The translations under genes were made by a program, and so were the position numbers. The notes under the pieces are model-generated. The model saw nothing but the letters and a program-made list of their open reading frames with translations, ran no database searches and was not told where the DNA came from. From positions 1-6,303 of the forward strand of contig DDQZ01000022.1 of assembly GCA_002343505.1 (NCBI GenBank): a stretch of DNA of 6,303 nucleotides. The letters are read 5' to 3'. This stretch comes from Verrucomicrobiaceae bacterium UBA2429 (lineage in GTDB: Bacteria; Verrucomicrobiota; Verrucomicrobiia; Verrucomicrobiales; Verrucomicrobiaceae). This document shows, in pieces, positions 1-5,842 of the stretch (its first letter is position 1; the number at the start of each line of letters is the position of its first letter).

Positions 1-1
1 C

Positions 2-2506
2 TTGCGGCCGCTGGAGTTCAGCAATAGCACGCTGCAAATCCTGAAGGACGCCGGACTGCCCTTCCCGGAAGGCTCCGCCGCCTTTCACGATGCCACGCAT
101 CATGTGCTGACCGTGCGCAACACTCCGGCAAACATGAAAATCGTGGAGCAGGTCATCGCCACGCTCAATGAGGACCTGCCGGTGACATTGTCCATCCGGG
201 CGGACTTGGTCGAGGCGTCTGGCGGTGAACTCAGGCGGATCGCCGCGCTGGACTTTGGCAAGGCCGCGCCCGCCTTGGCGGCCCTGCTCAAGCAGGCGTT
301 CGTGCCCGGATCGAACGTGCGCGTGGTCAGGACGGCCCTGGTCGAATCCCAGAGCGGCATGCGAAGTGACATCCTTTCGGGATTCGAGGATTGGGAGCAC
401 AGCGGGATCGAGGCCGGGGAAAACGGCCATGTTATCCAGATCGACAAGACAGCCAGAGGATTTCATTTCGAAACCGATGCGTATGGCAGCAACTCCGCCC
501 TTCATGGACGCGGCATTGATTTGAACTTTGCAGTCAGTCATCACCCGCTGCTGAACCAAATCAAAGAAGCCGAGCAGCAAGAACACATGCCATTCCAGCA
601 TGGCAGAGATTCCATATCTACCTGCATCCAACCTCGTGACGGGCAGCCCTGCCTCGCCGGACTTTGGGACGCTCCCGGCCCGAACCAGGATTTGCTTCAA
701 GCCGTGGTGATCACGGTCAAGACCATCATTCACAAACCCCTGCGCACGAAATGGGACCATGCGTTCAGGCCAAATCTGGAGGAGCCCGTCGCCAAGTCAT
801 TCCAGCATGTCTTTGACCTGCCAAAGGACGCATGGACTCTGCCCGCGCGCTTCGGCCTGGGGGAGAACAAGGAGATAGCGGACGATCTGCGGCAGGCAGG
901 CATCCAATTGCCGGAAGACGCGCGGGTCAGCCTGGAGACTCCCCACAAACTCTCCGTGCAGGCGGACATGGAAACGATGGAGGTCATCCAGCGCTGGCTT
1001 GTCGAGCAGCATCGCGGGCAAGCGACAAGCCTGGACATGACCCTGGAGATCGTGCGCGGACCGGCAAGCCTGCTGCGTCCCATGCTGGAGGACATCGGAG
1101 ATTCGGGCGATGACACACCGCTATGGAGTCAGGCGCATGAGGCGGTGCGGAGGGGCGAGGCGCGTATCGTCAGCACGCTGCACACTCGGGCTGATTCGAA
1201 GCATGAAGTCCAGCTCACTGCGGGCAATGACGAGAGGCGTTTGAACGAAGTGGGATGGAATCAGAATCGGGAAGCCAGGCTCGCGACCGGGGAGGGATTC
1301 ACCGGCGTGAAACTGAAGCTCGTGCCCACGCTGGGGGAAGACGGCCAGACCATGGCGGCGGAGTGCAAGCTGGAGTGGAACCCCGCCTCGGCCATTCCGG
1401 GGCGGATGGCCATCCCTGAGGCATCGGCTGGCGGAATCGAGCTGCCGCACATCCGCGAGCGGCGTGTGGAGCTTTCCTCCCACATGGTGCTCATGGATGG
1501 CGCCACCAAACTCATCGGCGCATGGAATCCGGAGAGCGGGGAAGCCGGGGATGCGGGAAGCATTATGGAACTGGCCTTCATGACGGTTCATTTTGCACGG
1601 CACCCGGGAGGTGCCCCGGTGGATGCAACCACCCGCCCGCTGCCTCCAGGCGTCGAGCCGCCTCCGCCGCCCAAGCCAGGGATGGAAACACGAGTGTTCC
1701 GTGTGTCTCCCAATTTTCTAAGCTCTGCCAAATTACCTTCCGATGAAAGCGATCCGTCCTTGCCTGTCTCATCTGCCAAAAAGATATTTTCTGACCACGG
1801 CTTTCCCCTCCCAGAGGAAAGCGAAATTTATTACACTCTCGGAAGCCGGTGGCTGATCGTTACCAGTTCGAGGGAGGCGCTGGAACTTGTTGACGGATTT
1901 ACGGGGATTATCGAGGGATTCGCGCGGCGCAATCCATCCTTCAGGCTGCATCTCTTTGAAGGCGCGGGCGGCCTCATCCGTGACGTGTTGGCGCGTGGCA
2001 GCGGGCAGGCTGATCACAGGCCCATCCTGGAGGAAATGAATGCCGCCGTCACGCATGGCGATGTGAAGCGTCTCGGCACCCAGGCGCTGGTCACACGCGC
2101 CGGACAGAGAGCCACTGTGAAGAAGACCCGGGAGCATGAGCGGGTGGTGGCGCTCACCGTCAGTCCCCAGGGTTTGGTCTCCGTGGAGCGGGAGACACTT
2201 GCCACCGGTATGGAGATGGAAGTTGACCCCATGGTTGACGCGGATGGGGAGACTCTCGACGTGGGCGCGCTCATGGAGCATCATCCCGCGCCGCCGAATC
2301 GTCACAACGCCGGCGTCACACTGTCTGGATATGAAAATGAGATCACCCTGCCGCTCATGAATGTCTGGCGCGATGCCATCGTCTCCCGTGTGACCATGAA
2401 GAACGGCACCGCCTGCATCTTCGCCGTCTGGCCGCCATCCGGCAAACCTGGAGACACCCTGCACATGGCCATCCTGGAGGCCAGTCTCCAGGATGGGGAG
2501 GAATGA
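2..2506 (+). CDS. Three-module secretin-like repeat protein, 5' partial
   Basis: The frame is open at the window's left edge; the TTG at base 2 is in frame but is probably not the real start, so the 834 residues are the C-terminal part of a longer protein. Three copies of one diverged module are visible. Each begins with an amphipathic helix ending in an 'aGxxLPE' turn (residues 13-24, 293-305, 593-605). Then comes a strand and helix resembling the short N-terminal domain of secretins (35-55, 316-333, 616-633), then a long beta-rich part. Late strands with a 'V.m.dG.t.liG.w' pattern are clear in modules 2 (493-508) and 3 (795-810). 'FDLPKDAW' (271-278) and 'FRVSPNFL' (566-573) mark module entries; a proline-rich linker (548-559) precedes module 3. 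This layout recalls verrucomicrobial secretin-like proteins, but no pore-forming secretin signature or membrane segment is seen. The function is unknown; an envelope-associated role is inferred. Confidence 0.8.
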   Translation: MRPLEFSNSTLQILKDAGLPFPEGSAAFHDATHHVLTVRNTPANMKIVEQVIATLNEDLPVTLSIRADLVEASGGELRRIAALDFGKAAPALAALLKQAFVPGSNVRVVRTALVESQSGMRSDILSGFEDWEHSGIEAGENGHVIQIDKTARGFHFETDAYGSNSALHGRGIDLNFAVSHHPLLNQIKEAEQQEHMPFQHGRDSISTCIQPRDGQPCLAGLWDAPGPNQDLLQAVVITVKTIIHKPLRTKWDHAFRPNLEEPVAKSFQHVFDLPKDAWTLPARFGLGENKEIADDLRQAGIQLPEDARVSLETPHKLSVQADMETMEVIQRWLVEQHRGQATSLDMTLEIVRGPASLLRPMLEDIGDSGDDTPLWSQAHEAVRRGEARIVSTLHTRADSKHEVQLTAGNDERRLNEVGWNQNREARLATGEGFTGVKLKLVPTLGEDGQTMAAECKLEWNPASAIPGRMAIPEASAGGIELPHIRERRVELSSHMVLMDGATKLIGAWNPESGEAGDAGSIMELAFMTVHFARHPGGAPVDATTRPLPPGVEPPPPPKPGMETRVFRVSPNFLSSAKLPSDESDPSLPVSSAKKIFSDHGFPLPEESEIYYTLGSRWLIVTSSREALELVDGFTGIIEGFARRNPSFRLHLFEGAGGLIRDVLARGSGQADHRPILEEMNAAVTHGDVKRLGTQALVTRAGQRATVKKTREHERVVALTVSPQGLVSVERETLATGMEMEVDPMVDADGETLDVGALMEHHPAPPNRHNAGVTLSGYENEITLPLMNVWRDAIVSRVTMKNGTACIFAVWPPSGKPGDTLHMAILEASLQDGEE

Positions 2507-2679
2507 CGCCGACCCTCTTCAACCACAACGACTTCGTCACCCTGCGGTGAATGACGTTTGACCGGGGAGCGGCGCGGGTTTGACATTTGCCGCGCGCCTG
2601 CAAAAAGCGGTCTGGGTGATGACTGTGAACCCTGTTTTTTCAAAACTCGCCGGCGCGCGCTTTGCCTCGGCGCTGGCGC

Positions 2680-3003
2680 TCGCCGGTCTGCCTGAGGAAG
2701 TGCTGGAGCGGCTGTCGCTGCCGAAGTCGGTGCGGCGTTTTCCCTGCCTGCCCGCATGGACGCATGCGGCATTACGGGTTCCACAGCGCGGCAGCCAAGG
2801 CGAAGCTGGAGCGCCTGCGCCACATCCTCGGCGTGCTCCAGCCACCACCACCGCCGCCGCCCGCACCGGAGCCGCCCCTTGTGAAGTGCCCGTGCTGCGC
2901 CAAGCCCATGCGGCTCGTCGGCCGCATCGAACCGCCGCCTCTGTGGCGTGCGCTTTTGAACCAAGCCAAGCCCCCGCGCGGCCCACCTCCATCAAGCGCA
3001 TGA
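2680..3003 (+). pseudogene. IS91-type (Y2) transposase C-terminal remnant, frameshifted
   Basis: Only the C-terminal end of a rolling-circle transposase is recognisable. In one frame, bases 2730-2750 read VRRFPCL, the counterpart of the 'LRRFLLHVLP' block of IS91-family transposases. In another frame, from base 2752, the reading continues PHGRMRHYGFHSAAAKAKLE, matching the 'KGFxRIRHYGFLxxxxKxKL' block that follows it in the family. Next come a proline stretch and a single zinc-knuckle-like KCPCCAKPMRLVGRI (about 2884-2928), also typical of the family's C-terminus. The frame change between 2742 and 2754 shows that it is dead. The HUH and tyrosine catalytic region is missing: nothing between 2507 and 2680 resembles it. 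The neighbouring three-way-junction fold and the 3247-3267 hairpin may be the element's old 3' end. Assignment to the IS91 superfamily is from memory of the motif and is fairly secure; the subfamily is not determined. Confidence 0.72.
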
Positions 3004-3013
3004 ACCCGGCAAA

Positions 3014-3064
3014 GACTCCCCGGCACCCCCTGCCAGGCCAGCGCGCCACGCTGGCCGGGGAGTC
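3014..3064. other. Perfect three-way-junction (T-shaped) inverted-repeat fold
   Basis: This 51-base stretch can fold into a closed T with almost no unpaired bases at the junction. The outer stem is GACTCCCC (3014-3021) with GGGGAGTC (3057-3064), 8 bp. Arm 1 is GGCA-CCCCC-TGCC (3022-3034), 4 bp. Arm 2 is GGCCAGCG-CGCCA-CGCTGGCC (3036-3056), 8 bp. Only A3035 is unpaired between the arms, and all 20 pairs are Watson-Crick. It lies just downstream of the transposase remnant, outside any gene I can support. A structured end or recognition site of the lost element is the simplest reading; it is not followed by a T run, so it is not a classical terminator. Confidence 0.6.
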
Positions 3065-3246
3065 CGCACCCGCGAAGCGGAAAACAGCGCCGTCAAGTCC
3101 CCCGGCGGCGTCGCCGAAGCTCTCCAAAAGCAACGACCGACGCCACGCCACCGGGCGGATCACTCACACCGCAGCGGATGACGCCCTCGAAAGGCAGGCC
3201 GCCCCCGAAGCAAACCGCATAAGGGCCACCCGCTCCGTCGAAGCGC

Positions 3247-3270
3247 GCCCGTAGCTCCACCACGGGCTTG
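3247..3270 (+). other. Hairpin plus CTTGTTC, possible oriIS end of the IS91-type remnant
   Basis: GCCCGT (3247-3252) and ACGGGC (3262-3267) pair with a 9-base loop. The bases that follow read CTTGTTC. IS91-family elements end, on the oriIS side downstream of the transposase, in a small hairpin next to a tetranucleotide such as GTTC or CTTG. The position and orientation fit: same strand as the remnant, about 240 bases past its stop. I do not recognise the sequence itself as a specific oriIS, so this rests on position, structure and target motif. Confidence 0.4.
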
Positions 3271-3328
3271 TTCAACAACCCTTAGCTTTGGCGCGCCGCG
3301 CGGCCAAAGCTAACTTGAGGGTTCGCCC
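3270..3328 (-). other. attC site of cassette D (array end)
   Basis: On the minus strand R'' is GGGCGAAC (3328-3321) and R' is GTTGAAC (3276-3270), the one distal core site matching GTTRRRY. The arms TTAGCTTTGGC (3313-3303, minus) and GCCAAAGCTAA (3292-3282, minus) pair perfectly over 11 bp around a 10-base GC loop, and an outer AACCC/GGGTT pair extends the stem with an unpaired CTTGA bulge. Length is about 59 bp, at the short end of the attC range. R'' matches the first bases of cassette D (GTTCGCCC) and not its present R', as expected for the last cassette next to foreign flanking DNA. Confidence 0.82.
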
Positions 3329-3343
3329 TCGTTTCTTCGGTGA

Positions 3344-3832
3344 TCATGCTGTAAGTCGTGAGTGGGGCAATCTCTGCTGATGTGAGAATCTAGGACGAAG
3401 ACGCCTGTAAATCCAATACGAAAGCGCCCATACCCCGAGAGTGAGGAGACTCCAAATCAGATTCACATGCATCAGGGTGACCCCGTTCAGGCTGCCTGCC
3501 TGCCCAGCAAACTTTGTATCAAGCTCATGTTGTGTGATCGGCACGAATGGCAGATAGCCAAAAACATAGTCCGGTGTGTGATAGAGCCTTCCCCACACGA
3601 ATGAAGACCAGATCATCTGGGCTACTGCGCTGACAGCTAGCAGCACAATCAAGAAAAGCGTCAGCCTACCAACTGATGGCAGTGCTGGGCGGAAGGCAAA
3701 TCCGTGTCTGATCGTCTGGACGACAAGGAACACGAAGATGATGGCAGCGAAAGCTATGCCTACCATGTATACGTAGAGCTGAGGAGCGCCAGCCAACTCT
3801 GACAACTCGAGGGGTTTGTGTGTCCAGTTCAT
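3344..3832 (-). CDS. Small integral membrane protein of unknown function (cassette D)
   Basis: The product is 162 residues, and I do not recognise its family. Three hydrophobic segments long enough to span the membrane are visible: about residues 19-40, 57-79 and 119-142. A polar loop with several aromatics lies at 81-118. The ends are short; the C-terminus is strongly basic (YRRLRPRF, then HQQR), which predicts it is cytoplasmic, and RHGFAFRP (42-49) gives a basic first loop. By the positive-inside rule the N-terminus would be outside and the 81-118 loop periplasmic; this is inference. The ATG at 3832 lies 28 nt from the cassette boundary, and the TGA at 3344 is 15 nt before the attC. There is no Shine-Dalgarno sequence, so expression probably depends on read-through from upstream promoters. 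Confidence 0.82.
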   Translation of the reverse strand: MNWTHKPLELSELAGAPQLYVYMVGIAFAAIIFVFLVVQTIRHGFAFRPALPSVGRLTLFLIVLLAVSAVAQMIWSSFVWGRLYHTPDYVFGYLPFVPITQHELDTKFAGQAGSLNGVTLMHVNLIWSLLTLGVWALSYWIYRRLRPRFSHQQRLPHSRLTA

Positions 3833-3852
3833 GGCGAGTGGCGCTGTTAGTT

Positions 3853-3947
3853 GGGCGAACGACTCGGATCAGGCGACGGCGAGCGCAAGACGTTGCTGAC
3901 ACGACAGATAGCCTTCGAGCCGTTGCCTGCATCCGTTTTGTTCGCCC
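3853..3947 (-). other. attC site of cassette C
   Basis: This is the cleanest attC in the window. R'' GGGCGAAC (3947-3940, minus) and R' GTTCGCCC (3860-3853, minus) are perfectly complementary over 8 bases. The inner arms CGGATCAGGCGACGGC (3865-3880) and GCCGTTGCCTGCATCCG (3919-3935) pair over 16 positions with one G-T wobble and one extra unpaired base, matching the extrahelical base that sets strand choice in attC hairpins. Unpaired 4-base spacers (AAAA and AGTC on the minus strand) separate R from L boxes on both sides. The 38-base loop is the variable terminal structure. Confidence 0.88.
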
Positions 3948-3977
3948 TTGGTTGGCCGTTCGACATGCGGAGTGGAT

Positions 3978-4508
3978 TCATAGGGATCGTGGAACGCTTC
4001 TGGCTGTCTGCAAAGTGGCCTCGTCTGGAGGGGTAACAATGGGAAATCCATCAGAGTCCCTGGGTATGTGAGCTGTCAAAGTCTGAAACTCGTCGGCACT
4101 GATGCACCGAAAATACTCTCTGTAACCGCGAAGCGGATCATCTGAAGCAACCCAATAACCGAGATCGGACTCGTCTCGATAAATCGTGGCTCGCTGCTCG
4201 CGTTCCCAAATGGCGGAATACATGACGGAGGTAATATAATCGCGTCCACGTCTGACGACTTTGTGTCCTGTGCTCTCCTCAACGTAGCTCTGCGAAATGA
4301 GGAAACTGCGGCCATCAATCTTGGCGACCATCGTAAACCCAAGTGCCTTGCGCAGTATCTCGACCGCCTTCTGTGGGAAGCGTCGACTGAGATAAGCGCA
4401 GGTGGCGTCCTTATCTGAAATGAAGAAGTCGCCACTCGGACCGCTCCAAGGTTCGGGGTGGTCTGCAAGGCCGAGCCAGTGAAGAATCAGTTGAGCAAGT
4501 CTAGGCAT
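3978..4508 (-). CDS. Hypothetical cytoplasmic protein (cassette C)
   Basis: The product is 176 residues with no domain I can name. It has no signal peptide and no membrane segment; the N-terminal LAQLILHWLGL is a short amphipathic helix. The middle (residues 58-120) alternates hydrophobic and charged residues as a mixed alpha/beta fold would, with DGRSFLISQSYVEES (65-79) and a tyrosine- and tryptophan-rich stretch IYRDESDLGYWVASDDP (109-125). The last 30 residues are proline-rich and probably flexible. The ATG at 4508 lies 22 nt from the cassette boundary, and the TGA is about 30 nt before the attC. The gene is well formed with no internal stops, which together with the cassette setting makes it real. 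Its function is unknown and nothing in its neighbours predicts one. Confidence 0.8.
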   Translation of the reverse strand: MPRLAQLILHWLGLADHPEPWSGPSGDFFISDKDATCAYLSRRFPQKAVEILRKALGFTMVAKIDGRSFLISQSYVEESTGHKVVRRGRDYITSVMYSAIWEREQRATIYRDESDLGYWVASDDPLRGYREYFRCISADEFQTLTAHIPRDSDGFPIVTPPDEATLQTARSVPRSL

Positions 4509-4523
4509 CCCGTGTTGAGGTTA

Positions 4524-4648
4524 GGCGAACGTCAAAGGCCATGCACCCCTGACCGGGAGCGCGCTTTCGACTGCGGGTTGAGGGTTACGTTACCAGTGGT
4601 CATCAGACTCAGGGCGGGTCAGGGGTTGTATGCGCCGGCTTGTTCGAC
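4524..4648 (-). other. attC site of cassette B
   Basis: On the minus strand R'' is GTCGAAC (4648-4642) and R' is GTTCGCC (4530-4524). The inner arms include GACC-terminated CACCCCTGACC (4544-4554) against GGTCAGGGGTTG (4617-4628) and continue outward through ATGC and GGCC with several unpaired bases. The loop of about 62 bases makes this the longest site, about 125 bp. R'' is an exact complement of GTTCGAC, the first bases of cassette B at 5197-5191, while the present R' belongs to cassette C. This is what integrated cassettes should show. Confidence 0.82.
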
Positions 4649-4657
4649 TTTGTTTGT

Positions 4658-5185
4658 TCAAGGATTAAACGCGGGGTGCTTGCGAACCCATGACGCCAAG
4701 TCTGTCCAAACCTGCTCGTCTCCACAAATGCAATCGTTCCAGCCTCGAATCTCAAAGGCGTCTTCGTCGTAGTTCGCCTCGATATACGCCCTGCGTGCAT
4801 CTACGTCTCTTTCAGGGTTCGGAATCCCAAAGGTAGCTGCCGCATCTCGGAGGGCTTTTGCAGCCTCGACTCGTCCAATCCGCTCGTAAGCATCAGCGAA
4901 GATCGAGTATGGAGGATTGTTCGGCCAGTCGCTCTCAAAGAAATACTGAAGACCTCCGTTGTCGATTATCCCCTGCGCGGAGTAGACGATGGCAACAGTC
5001 TTGTAGGGCTCTTCAAGACCCTCCATCCGGTCGTCTGCTTCCGTCAGCTTGTCGAAAGCGATATCGCTTACCTCATCGAGTAGTTCTTCGTCTGACATTG
5101 CTGAGTAGTTCTTAGTTTGGCTTGGGCGCTCGCATCCCGCCAGGACAGTGATAATCAGACAGGCCACGATCGCTGCGATCTTCAT
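4658..5185 (-). CDS. DUF4375/DMP19-like putative lipoprotein (cassette B)
   Basis: The product is 175 residues. I start it at the ATG at 5185: the upstream in-frame TTG at 5203 lies inside the attC of cassette A, and only the ATG gives a clean signal peptide. Residues 1-17 are a lipoprotein signal (MK, a hydrophobic core, then LAGC), so Cys18 would be lipidated. Residues about 62-120 match the DUF4375/DMP19 pattern: a helix, then GIIDNGGLQYFFESD (72-86) with the family's N-G-G core, then a helix with 'AYERIGRVEAAKALRDAAATFG'-type spacing of A and R (99-120). Two late cysteines (CIC, 152-154) follow. DMP19 of Neisseria is described as a DNA-mimic protein; a lipidated, exported member cannot obviously act that way, so the role here is open. 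Only 12 nt separate the boundary from the ATG. Confidence 0.82.
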   Translation of the reverse strand: MKIAAIVACLIITVLAGCERPSQTKNYSAMSDEELLDEVSDIAFDKLTEADDRMEGLEEPYKTVAIVYSAQGIIDNGGLQYFFESDWPNNPPYSIFADAYERIGRVEAAKALRDAAATFGIPNPERDVDARRAYIEANYDEDAFEIRGWNDCICGDEQVWTDLASWVRKHPAFNP

Positions 5186-5190
5186 TATGG

Positions 5191-5283
5191 GTCGAACGAC
5201 CAAGCTCAGCGACCCGGCCCGCGGGACGCCACGATCGCAACCGCGACGCTCATGCCGGGTTCGCTGCAGCGCATGGCAGGCCC
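5191..5283 (-). other. attC site of cassette A
   Basis: On the minus strand R' is GTTCGAC (5197-5191), preceded by an L' region GTCGCTGAGCTTGGTC that closely follows the common attC L'-R' consensus. The inner arms AGCGACCCGGC (5208-5218) and GCCGGGTTCGCT (5254-5265) pair over 11 bp with a single extra base, the expected extrahelical base. R'' is GGGCCTGCC (5283-5275, minus): its GGGCCT half is complementary to the AGGCCC at the start of cassette A, but the usual AAC has become GCC. That change may weaken this site for excision. Confidence 0.8.
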
Positions 5284-5293
5284 GTTTTGCTCT

Positions 5294-5815
5294 CTACCAA
5301 GTGCGGACATAGCGGAACCCTCCTTCATCTGAACCGGTTCTGTATCCCATGCAATCAAGTGTCTGATCGTCAGGTGAACGCTGAGAAAAGCTGACAAGCG
5401 CTTGTGCGCCGACGGCGGGAAGAACGGTCGCCGCCTGCTTGAAAACGTCGGCGGGATTGTAGTCAAGGAACTGCGCCGAATGCCAGGGCAGCGGCAGAAT
5501 CATCATGCCTTCGCGTTCGTCTGCAAGAATTTCGGCGGAAAGCCCCACGGCTATAAGAGCGCGGACAAGAAGCTCTTTCGACTTCACACGGACCGCGAGC
5601 GTAGCCTGACGTTCTGCGAAGGCGAGCAGCACGCTGGCAGCGTTGGTCGGCAGACATTCCAGTAGTCGGCGTTCCTCATGGGTTGCGGAGAGGTAGGCGT
5701 CGATGAACCGATCGACTGCCCCGTCAAGATCATGCGGAATCGGCCGCGGGCCGTATCCGTGAAATTGCGTGCTCGATACAGCAGATTCAAAGCAAGTTAA
5801 TGCTTCGGCGAACAT
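5294..5815 (-). CDS. Hypothetical helical protein (cassette A)
   Basis: The product is 173 residues from the ATG at 5815. A GTG at 5857 would add 14 residues but lies across the cassette boundary, so I reject it. There is no signal peptide or membrane helix. Most of the chain looks alpha-helical: DLDGAVDRFIDAYL (29-42), HEERRLLECL (46-55), an alanine-rich AFAERQATLAVRV (65-77) followed by a Lys-rich turn and LLVRALIAVGLSAEI (82-96). The motif 'LLxFAERxAxLAVR ... LxxALxAxxL' recalls a widespread uncharacterised bacterial family whose members carry helical-repeat-like pairs, but I cannot name it. The C-terminal 30 residues are polar. The TAG at 5294 lies about 11 nt before the attC. It is the first cassette, hence the one nearest any upstream promoter. 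Confidence 0.78.
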   Translation of the reverse strand: MFAEALTCFESAVSSTQFHGYGPRPIPHDLDGAVDRFIDAYLSATHEERRLLECLPTNAASVLLAFAERQATLAVRVKSKELLVRALIAVGLSAEILADEREGMMILPLPWHSAQFLDYNPADVFKQAATVLPAVGAQALVSFSQRSPDDQTLDCMGYRTGSDEGGFRYVRTW

Positions 5816-5835
5816 TGATGGTGCGGTTGCGATGG

Positions 5836-5842
5836 GCCTAAC
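5836..5842 (-). other. Proximal cassette boundary, attI-like core GTTAGGC
   Basis: On the minus strand the sequence reads AACAAGTTAGGCCC, with a canonical GTTRRRY core. The bases before it resemble the AACAAAGTTAG edge of attI1 as I remember it. I found no convincing attC inverted repeat on its upstream side (5843-6000), so this is more likely an attI or a degraded site than the end of another cassette. The complement of GGCCC appears in the R'' of cassette A, confirming that the cassette starts here. Confidence 0.55.

Larger units (their letters stand above)
3276..5841 (-). mobile_element. Integron gene-cassette array, four cassettes (CALIN or distal integron part)
   Basis: Four cassettes are joined head to tail on the minus strand. 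Counting from the G/TT crossover points they are A 5841-5197 (645 bp), B 5196-4530 (667 bp), C 4529-3860 (670 bp) and D 3859-3276 (584 bp). Each carries one gene in the same direction and ends in an attC site. Gene starts lie 12-28 nt from the upstream boundary, and none has a convincing Shine-Dalgarno sequence, as is common for cassettes. In each cassette the R'' box of its attC is complementary to the cassette's own first bases (B, C and D perfectly over 7-8 bases; A over 6), which is the signature of past circularisation. No integron integrase is in the window. The region looks less GC-rich than the first gene. Confidence 0.85.

Noticed and set aside
1121..1603. Minus-strand open frame of 160 codons inside the first gene
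   Set aside because: It is antisense to well-conserved module 2, has no recognisable motif and no start signal; it is a shadow of the GC-rich plus-strand gene.
2503..2550. 15-codon frame starting at ATGA overlapping the stop of the first gene, with GGGGAGGA just before it
   Set aside because: The purine run touches the ATG, too close for a normal ribosome site, and the peptide is too short to support. It could be the beginning of a gene truncated by the mobile element, but nothing confirms this.
2302..2964. Minus-strand open frame of 220 codons
   Set aside because: It overlaps the end of the first gene and the transposase remnant antisense, is Arg- and Ala-rich, and resembles nothing.
2580..3254. 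Plus-strand open frame of 224 codons over the intergenic region
   Set aside because: Only residues around VRRFPCL belong to a real ancestral gene. After base 2752 the transposase motifs continue in another frame, and the rest is low-complexity Ala, Pro and Arg typical of a GC-rich spurious frame.
3281..3314. Rho-independent terminator at the TTAGCTTTGGC/GCCAAAGCTAA hairpin
   Set aside because: No T run follows on either strand, and its position between R'' and R' boxes fits an attC site much better.
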